Source: JAAFIP01 sp043766985 (GTDB taxonomy: Bacteria; Pseudomonadota; Gammaproteobacteria; Burkholderiales; Burkholderiaceae_C). From it: a stretch of DNA of 35,684 nt. The DNA is taken from NCBI GenBank assembly GCA_043766985.1, contig JAYUHM010000080.1:1-35684 (forward strand), written 5' to 3'. This document shows, in pieces, positions 31,425 through 35,684 of the stretch. A program made the position numbers and the translations under genes. Under the pieces are notes generated by a model that was not told the DNA's origin, did not search any database, and was given only the letters and a program-made list of their open reading frames with translations. Each line of letters opens with the position of its first letter. The stretch's first letter is position 1.

Positions 31425-31471
31425 GTTCTAGCCCAATAGAATATAGCACAAGCAGCTATTTAATATGTAGC
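31425..31471 (-). repeat. Interspersed repeat, copy E (5' leader of ybeY)
   Basis: On the minus strand the copy begins GCTACATATTAAATAGC, then TGCTTGTGCTATATTCTATT and GGGCTAGAACC. It is the copy closest to the consensus. It ends about 9 bp before the ybeY ATG and so occupies the gene's ribosome-binding region. Confidence 0.85.
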
Positions 31472-31595
31472 AAATATATGCGCTTTAGGTAATGCGAGAA
31501 ATGCAGAAATTACGCAAAACGCGTAAAAAATGAAAAAAGTTCATGGAATTTTTTTGCGCTTTTAGCGTTGCATCCCTCTGCCCAAAAATCCGTGT

Positions 31596-32528
31596 TTACT
31601 TCTTCGCCGCATCATACGCATCCACAATGCGCGCCACCAGCGGATGGCGCACCACGTCGGCGCTGGTAAAGCGGGTGTGGGCAATGCCCTCTACACGTTT
31701 GAGCACCATGTCGGCCTCTATCAGACCGCTCATCTGGCCATGCGGCAGGTCGATCTGGCTCACGTCGCCGGTAATCACGGCCTTGCTGGCAAAGCCAATG
31801 CGCGTCAAAAACATCTTCATCTGCTCGGGCGTGGTGTTTTGCGCCTCGTCCAAAATCACAAAGCTGTGGTTCAGCGTGCGCCCACGCATAAAGGCCAGCG
31901 GCGCTATCTCAATCTGCTGACGCTCGAAGGCCTTGAGCACCTTGTCCACACCCATCAGCTCGTACAGCGCGTCGTACAAAGGGCGCAGGTATGGGTCTAC
32001 TTTCTGCGCCATGTCGCCCGGCAAAAAGCCCAGGCGCTCGCCCGCCTCTACCGCCGGGCGGGTCAGTACAATGCGCTGCACGCTGCTGCGCTCCAGCGCG
32101 TCCACCGCGCTTGCTACGGCCAAATAGGTTTTGCCGGTGCCGGCGGGGCCAATGCCAAAGGTGATGTCGTGTTTGGCGATGTTGTCCAGGTAGGTGGCCT
32201 GATTGGGGCTGCGGGCGCGCAGGTCCGCGCGGCGGGTTTGCAGGGCGGCGTCGCCATCGCTACCCAGGCCCATGCGCGGGTCGCCCGTCAGCATCAGTTG
32301 CAAGGTGTCCAGCGGAATCGGGCGCGCGGCCATCTCGTACAGTGCCTGCAGCATCTCCATGCCGCGCGTGGCCGCTGCCTTAGGGCCATCGACCTTGAAC
32401 TGCTCATGGCGGTGCGCAATTTTGACGCCCAGCGCCTGTTCAATGCGGCGCAGGTTCTCGTCGGTGGGGCCGCACAGATGCCCTATGCGGGTATTGTTGC
32501 TGGGGGAGAATATGTGGCGAATAATCAA
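31596..32528 (-). CDS. ybeZ: PhoH-family ATPase (YbeZ)
   Basis: The 310-residue protein has the PhoH domain with Walker A GPAGTGKTYLA and Walker B VILDEAQNT. Other family segments are LTRPAVEAGERLGFLPGDMA and ITGDVSQIDLPHGQMSGL near the C-terminus. The N-terminal KH-like part (LGVKIAHRHEQFKV) is also present. The start is TTG 32528 behind AGGA, giving the family's usual N-terminus IIRHIFSPSNNTRIGHLCGP. YbeZ cooperates with YbeY in RNA metabolism. It is divergent from ruvA with 52 bp between start codons, so both share a promoter region. Confidence 0.93.
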   Translation of the reverse strand: MIIRHIFSPSNNTRIGHLCGPTDENLRRIEQALGVKIAHRHEQFKVDGPKAAATRGMEMLQALYEMAARPIPLDTLQLMLTGDPRMGLGSDGDAALQTRRADLRARSPNQATYLDNIAKHDITFGIGPAGTGKTYLAVASAVDALERSSVQRIVLTRPAVEAGERLGFLPGDMAQKVDPYLRPLYDALYELMGVDKVLKAFERQQIEIAPLAFMRGRTLNHSFVILDEAQNTTPEQMKMFLTRIGFASKAVITGDVSQIDLPHGQMSGLIEADMVLKRVEGIAHTRFTSADVVRHPLVARIVDAYDAAKK

Positions 32529-32580
32529 GCGGATAATCCTGTAAGAACCCGCATCTTAGCGAAAACACAGGCAAGCACCC

Positions 32581-33153
32581 ATGATTGGCAAACTAACCGG
32601 CACCCTGGCAGAAAAAAACCCGCCCCAAGTCATCGTGGACTGCGGCGGCGTAGGCTACGAGGTAGACGTGCCCATGAGCACCTTCTACAACCTGCCCGGC
32701 CTGGGCGATAAAGTCAGTTTGCTCACCCATTTTGTAGTGCGCGAAGACGCGCAAATCCTCTTCGGCTTTGGCACAGCCCAAGAGCGCAGCACCTTCCGCC
32801 AGCTCATCAAAATCTCCGGCGTAGGCCCCAAAATGGCGCTGGGCGTATTGAGCGGCATGAGCGTAGCCGAACTCAGCCACGCCGTCACCCTGCAAGACCC
32901 CGCACGCCTGACCAAAATCCCCGGCATCGGCAAAAAGACCGCCGAGCGGCTGATGCTGGAACTTAAAGGTAAGCTGGGCGCTGACCTGGGTATCCACGCC
33001 ACCATCACCAGCGACAACCAAGTCGACATCCTGCAAGCCCTGATCTCCCTAGGCTACAGCGACCGGGATGCGGCGCTGGCTTTGAAGGCGCTGCCAGCGG
33101 ATGTGGGGGTGAGTGAGGGGATTAAGTTGGCTTTGAAGGCGTTGGGGAAGTGA
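32581..33153 (+). CDS. ruvA: Holliday junction branch migration protein RuvA
   Basis: The 190-residue protein has the N-terminal OB-fold (MIGKLTGTLAEKNPPQVIVD) and the two helix-hairpin-helix motifs ISGVGPKMALGVLSG and IPGIGKKTAERLMLELKG. The C-terminal RuvB-binding domain ends YSDRDAALALKALPADVGVS. RuvA tetramers hold Holliday junctions while RuvB drives branch migration. The stop TGA overlaps the GTG of the next gene, so translation is coupled. RuvB follows further downstream, after a membrane protein gene and a toxin-antitoxin pair that interrupt the usual ruvA-ruvB order. Confidence 0.96.
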   Translation: MIGKLTGTLAEKNPPQVIVDCGGVGYEVDVPMSTFYNLPGLGDKVSLLTHFVVREDAQILFGFGTAQERSTFRQLIKISGVGPKMALGVLSGMSVAELSHAVTLQDPARLTKIPGIGKKTAERLMLELKGKLGADLGIHATITSDNQVDILQALISLGYSDRDAALALKALPADVGVSEGIKLALKALGK

Positions 33154-33488
33154 TAGAGACTCTCCCGTTGATCGTTGTGATCATCAGCTTCGCTGTAGGC
33201 GTTGTCCATCGGCTTTGGCAAATTAAAAGACAAAAGGGGTTTGATTTGTCACTCAAAATTCTCTTAATAACTTTCATTGGAGGCTGCGGAATCGTCTGTA
33301 CCTTGTGGGTTTTACTATGGTTTTTTGGCACACTCAATTTCAAAATTGGCGCTCAAGCATCCTCTTTTTTACTTCTACCGATGATCGCTATTGCCTTGAC
33401 TGCCTTCATCGCATTGGCAGGATATTTGTTAGGTTCAGCTTTAACGACGCTCAGCCACCGCATCGTAAATAATGCAAAAAAACCATGA
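33150..33488 (+). CDS. Small inner-membrane protein of unknown function, coupled to ruvA
   Basis: The 112-residue protein starts at GTG 33150 in a 4-nt overlap with the ruvA stop. It has three hydrophobic segments (LIVVIISFAVGVVHRL, ILLITFIGGCGIVCTLWVLL, LLLPMIAIALTAFIALAGYL) separated by basic loops (WQIKRQKGF), and ends in NNAKKP. I do not recognise the family. Its base composition is clearly more AT-rich than ruvA and ruvB, which suggests a later arrival. Its stop TGA overlaps the ATG of the ruvB-like remnant at 33485, so the order ruvA / this gene / ruvB seems to have been tightly coupled before the toxin-antitoxin pair arrived. Confidence 0.65.
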   Translation: MIETLPLIVVIISFAVGVVHRLWQIKRQKGFDLSLKILLITFIGGCGIVCTLWVLLWFFGTLNFKIGAQASSFLLLPMIAIALTAFIALAGYLLGSALTTLSHRIVNNAKKP

Positions 33489-33532
33489 TCACCCAAACCG
33501 ACAACTTCTCCGTACTCCTGTGCATCAAGTAA
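33485..33532 (+). pseudogene. Remnant copy of the ruvB start region
   Basis: ATGATCACCCAAACCGACAA and the following AACTTCTCCG nearly repeat the true ruvB start ATGACCATCCAAACCGATAA at 34219, with about 35 of 44 bases the same. The product would be MITQTDNFSVLLCIK before a stop, against MTIQTDNFSAPQRII in RuvB. It sits directly before the inserted toxin-antitoxin pair. It is not expected to have a function of its own. Confidence 0.8.
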
Positions 33533-33566
33533 GCGCATACCAAACCTGTGTCAATACCAGTTGCAA

Positions 33567-33590
33567 AAGTATATCCGCTGGGATATACTT
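33567..33590. promoter_or_regulatory. Palindromic operator of the toxin-antitoxin operon
   Basis: AAGTATATCC (33567-33576) and GGATATACTT (33581-33590) are exact inverted repeats around GCTG and end 5 bp before the antitoxin ATG. This is the expected place and shape for autoregulation by an AbrB-type antitoxin alone or with its toxin. Confidence 0.7.
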
Positions 33591-33595
33591 CATGC

Positions 33596-33856
33596 ATGAC
33601 TACTTCATCACTTTCCATCACCCCTTGGGGCAATAGCCATGGCATTCGCTTGAGCCGTGATTTGATGCAGGCCCTGGGCATTACACCCGATACGCCGCTG
33701 GAGGCGCATGTGCTGGCAAAAGGTCGGCTGGAGTTGCGCGCCAAGACCACTCAGCGCACCATGGCGCAAAAACTTAAAGCCTATGACCCCGCAGTGCACG
33801 GCGGCGAGCTGATGGCCGATGCCCCTGTGGGTGCTGAGTTTGGCGCGCGCCCATGA
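33596..33856 (+). CDS. MazE/PemI-type antitoxin
   Basis: The 86-residue protein begins MTTSSLSITPWGNSHGIRLS, where the WGNSxGIRL motif is the hallmark of the MazE/PemI SpoVT-AbrB DNA-binding fold. DLMQALGITPDTPLEAHVLA completes the swapped-hairpin barrel. The acidic-to-neutral C-terminal tail (GELMADAPVGAEFGARP) would wrap the toxin. The start is the ATG at 33596 right after the palindromic operator; a further upstream frame start is rejected because it would run through the operator. Its end overlaps the toxin ATG by 4 nt, the usual coupling in such pairs. Confidence 0.9.
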   Translation: MTTSSLSITPWGNSHGIRLSRDLMQALGITPDTPLEAHVLAKGRLELRAKTTQRTMAQKLKAYDPAVHGGELMADAPVGAEFGARP

Positions 33857-34218
33857 GTACGGCCAAGCCGTGGGTGCCCGATCGCCGCGACATTATCTGG
33901 ATTAACTTCAACCCGCAAGTGGGCAAGGAAATGCGCGATTTGCACCCTATGCTGGTCTTGTCCTCCCGTGCGTATAACGAGCGCACGGCATTGGTGATTG
34001 GTTTGCCCATGTCAACCGCAGCGTCCAACGCCACCAACCCATTTGCCGTAGACAACAGCAAAGCCACGGGGGAAGCCAGCTACATCATTTGCAACCAACC
34101 CAAGTCATTTGACTGGCGGCTGCGTGGGGCAACTGCACACCCCTGGGGCAAGGTACGTGAAAGCATCTTCAAATTGGCTTGTTCGGAATTCAATGACATT
34201 GTTCAGCTCATTCACTAA
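33853..34218 (+). CDS. MazF/PemK-family mRNA interferase toxin
   Basis: The 121-residue protein has the PemK/MazF fold sequence: PDRRDIIWINFNPQVGKE, HPMLVLSSRAYNERTALVIG, PMSTAASNATNPF, then EASYIICNQPKSFDWRLRG. The first Arg-Asp-Ile segment and the later Gln-Pro-Lys-Ser-Phe-Asp stretch match the RNA-cleaving family. MazF toxins cut mRNA at short sequences and are held in check by the antitoxin encoded just before. The start overlaps the antitoxin stop (ATGA). Its stop codon TAA is followed without a gap by the ruvB ATG, so ruvB expression is now linked to this operon. Confidence 0.9.
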   Translation: MSTAKPWVPDRRDIIWINFNPQVGKEMRDLHPMLVLSSRAYNERTALVIGLPMSTAASNATNPFAVDNSKATGEASYIICNQPKSFDWRLRGATAHPWGKVRESIFKLACSEFNDIVQLIH

Positions 34219-35277
34219 ATGACCATCCAAACCGATAACTTCTCCGCCCCCCAGCGCATCATCTCCGCCGCGCCCGACTCGCCCAAGGAAGAGGCGATTG
34301 AGCGGGCGCTGAGGCCTAAGCTGTTTGACGAGTATGTGGGGCAGGTGAAGGTGCGTGAGCAGTTGGAGATTTTTATTGGCGCGGCCAAAATGCGCCATGA
34401 GGCGCTGGACCACGTGCTGCTGTTTGGGCCGCCGGGCCTGGGCAAAACCACGCTCTCTCACATCATCGCGCACGAGCTGGGCGTGAACCTGCGCCAGACC
34501 TCGGGGCCGGTGCTGGAAAAGCCCAAAGACTTGGCGGCGTTGCTGACCAATCTGGAAAAAAACGATGTGCTGTTTATCGACGAAATCCACCGCCTGTCCC
34601 CCGTGGTGGAAGAGATTTTGTACCCGGCGCTGGAGGACTACCAGATCGACATCATGATTGGCGAGGGCCCGGCGGCACGCAGCATCAAGCTGGACTTGCA
34701 GCCATTCACCCTCGTGGGTGCAACGACCAGAGCAGGCATGCTGACCAACCCCTTGCGCGACCGCTTTGGCATTGTGGCGCGGCTGGAGTTTTATACCGCT
34801 GAAGAGCTGGCGCGCATCGTCAAGCGCAGCGCGGCGCTGCTGAACGCGCCGATGGATGTGGAGGGCGGCTTTGAGATTGCCCGCCGCTCACGCGGCACGC
34901 CGCGCATTGCCAACCGCCTGCTGCGCCGCGTGCGCGACTATGCGGATGTGAAGGGCAAGGGCACCATCACGCTGGACATCGCCAACTTGGCACTCAAAAT
35001 GCTGGACGTTGACCCACAAGGCTTCGACATCATGGACCGCAAACTGCTGGAAGCCGTGATCCACCGCTTTGACGGCGGCCCGGTGGGGCTGGACAACATC
35101 GCGGCCAGCATTGGCGAGGAGCGTGACACGATTGAAGATGTGATTGAGCCCTACCTGATTCAACAAGGTTTTTTGCAGCGTACCCCGCGTGGGCGGATTG
35201 CGACGCTGGCAGCGTATAAGCACTTGGGTGTGGTGCCGCCTAAGAGCAGCGCGGATTTTTTTACGGGTGATGCTTAA
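34219..35277 (+). CDS. ruvB: Holliday junction branch migration ATPase RuvB
   Basis: The 352-residue AAA+ protein has Walker A FGPPGLGKTTLSH, Walker B VLFIDEIHRL, sensor 1 GATTRAGMLT and the arginine-bearing NPLRDRFGI. The C-terminal winged-helix domain covers IEDVIEPYLIQQGFLQRTPR followed by GRIATLAAYKHLG. RuvB rings drive branch migration on RuvA-bound Holliday junctions. The protein looks intact along its length. The start follows the toxin stop directly (TAA then ATG) and there is no independent ribosome binding site upstream except within the toxin gene. A decayed copy of its first 44 bases lies at 33485. Confidence 0.96.
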   Translation: MTIQTDNFSAPQRIISAAPDSPKEEAIERALRPKLFDEYVGQVKVREQLEIFIGAAKMRHEALDHVLLFGPPGLGKTTLSHIIAHELGVNLRQTSGPVLEKPKDLAALLTNLEKNDVLFIDEIHRLSPVVEEILYPALEDYQIDIMIGEGPAARSIKLDLQPFTLVGATTRAGMLTNPLRDRFGIVARLEFYTAEELARIVKRSAALLNAPMDVEGGFEIARRSRGTPRIANRLLRRVRDYADVKGKGTITLDIANLALKMLDVDPQGFDIMDRKLLEAVIHRFDGGPVGLDNIAASIGEERDTIEDVIEPYLIQQGFLQRTPRGRIATLAAYKHLGVVPPKSSADFFTGDA

Positions 35278-35285
35278 CGGGGTGA

Positions 35286-35684
35286 TGGGCGTTGGCGCTG
35301 TGATGCACGCTGGACTCAATGCTGTTCACATACTGATCTTTCCTCAACTGGGGGGCCGCTATCTCCCGTGTGCCTTGAGCCTGGCTTGGCTTTTTTGTCT
35401 TGTACGGGAGCTGGCCGACGGTGCATTCAGCTACGCGGCTGTCCCCCGTGTTGGCCTGTGGCCAACTACTCCTCCTTTATGCCGCTTCGCTGAATGCACC
35501 GCCGACCAGCTCTTGGAGACGTGGTGGGTATTCAACCGTCGCGCATCCACCTCGTTCACCGCCCTGGCGCTTGGTGTGTACGGCGTAGCGGCATCAAGGA
35601 GGAGGCAGCGGCCCTAGGAGTCTGGGCGGCAGAAGCCAGCACAACCGAGTCCACCAGCGGTGAGGGTAGAGCGTTATAGATAGA
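35286..35684 (+). ncRNA. Candidate HEARO/omega-RNA of an IscB/IsrB-type element, 3' part at the window edge
   Basis: From just after ruvB to the edge there is no credible gene but strong RNA structure. Stem A: 35409-35431 pairs with 35489-35511 (21 of 23 bp). Inside it is the hairpin GTTGGCC-TGT-GGCCAAC (35450-35466). The segment 35469-35486, inside stem A, pairs with 35587-35604, outside it, at 17 of 18 positions (CTCCTCCTTTATGCCGCT with AGCGGCATCAAGGAGGAG), which makes a pseudoknot. CTCCCGT (35363-35369) pairs with ACGGGAG (35404-35410), and TGGACTC (35311-35317) with GAGTCCA (35647-35653) closes the whole. HEARO RNAs, now known as omega-RNAs, lie directly 5' of IscB/IsrB HNH nuclease genes, and I recall insertion at ATGA/GTGA; a GTGA sits at 35282. 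The nuclease gene would start just beyond the window. The left boundary is uncertain, as is the guide segment. Confidence 0.6.

Noticed and set aside
31644..32711. A 355-codon ORF on the plus strand
   Set aside because: It is antisense to phoH/ybeZ and runs into ruvA in another frame; no domain.
35189..35617. ORFs within the ruvB end and the structured 3' block (also 35400-35588 and 35494-35679)
   Set aside because: Products have no domain, and the DNA is better explained by extensive RNA pairing.
35286..35684. Integron attC site or group II intron end as explanation of the structured block
   Set aside because: No GTTRRRY/RYYYAAC core pair at the ends for attC and no GTGYG-type intron start or domain V signature was seen; the pseudoknot and position fit an omega-RNA better.
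1..35684. CRISPR array, tRNA or rRNA genes
   Set aside because: No regularly spaced identical repeats, no cloverleaf-like sequence and no rRNA-like stretch were recognised by eye.

Overview
The window looks like a chromosomal segment of a Comamonadaceae-type betaproteobacterium (Rhodoferax/Polaromonas/Acidovorax relatives). The reasons are the moderately high GC, the Bug/TctC-family periplasmic receptor plus a decayed second one, the TTG/GTG starts, the DUF2783 / aromatic-hydroxylase-like / MBL-fold gene group, the ybeZ-ybeY order, and six copies of a short interspersed repeat that I associate with this family. The assignment is by gene content and protein similarity recalled from memory, not by a search.

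Left part (1-3870): a class II aldolase gene cut by the window edge, a degenerate Bug-receptor pseudogene, a small exported protein, a Crp/Fnr-type regulator, a small lipoprotein-like protein, a 36-residue hydrophobic small ORF, and about 700 bp of decayed or non-coding DNA holding one repeat copy and a perfect 17-bp-arm palindrome. Bases 3871-7403 look more AT-rich and hold two tandem lipoproteins: a sialate-O-acetylesterase-like (SASA) esterase and an M60/IMPa-like zinc protease. Together they look like a surface system for attacking mucin-type glycoproteins and are possibly acquired. Then come a secreted glutathione peroxidase, a CHRD lipoprotein, and a tightly overlapping four-gene operon (Cys-rich 58-aa protein, DUF3429 membrane protein, TIGR03643 protein, atypical photolyase/cryptochrome).

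Middle part (11123-23498): a DUF3297 protein, a HEAT/TPR exported protein, and a three-gene overlapping minus-strand operon for a 2-oxoacid oxidoreductase (GltD-like Fe-S flavoprotein, gamma-alpha fusion, beta). Divergent from it is a sugar operon: xylose-dehydrogenase-like SDR, ChvE-like binding protein, an intercistronic terminator, GguA-like ATPase and GguB-like permease. A GlcG/HbpS-like protein and an intact Bug receptor follow on the minus strand.

Right part (23660-35684): a KefB-like CPA2 antiporter whose third or fourth membrane segment is encoded by a copy of the repeat. Next are the minus-strand MBL-fold / FAD hydroxylase / DUF2783 group, gluconokinase, a second SDR (also carrying a repeat copy in frame), a TetR regulator, ybeY and phoH/ybeZ. 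Divergent from these are ruvA, a small membrane protein, a MazEF/PemIK-type toxin-antitoxin pair and ruvB. The toxin-antitoxin pair has been inserted between ruvA and ruvB, leaving a second, decayed copy of the ruvB start codon region. Immediately after ruvB and running to the window edge is a roughly 370-nt non-coding block with very strong long-range pairing, including a pseudoknot. I read it as a HEARO/omega-RNA of an IscB/IsrB-type element whose nuclease ORF would begin just outside the window. No rRNA, tRNA or CRISPR array was seen.
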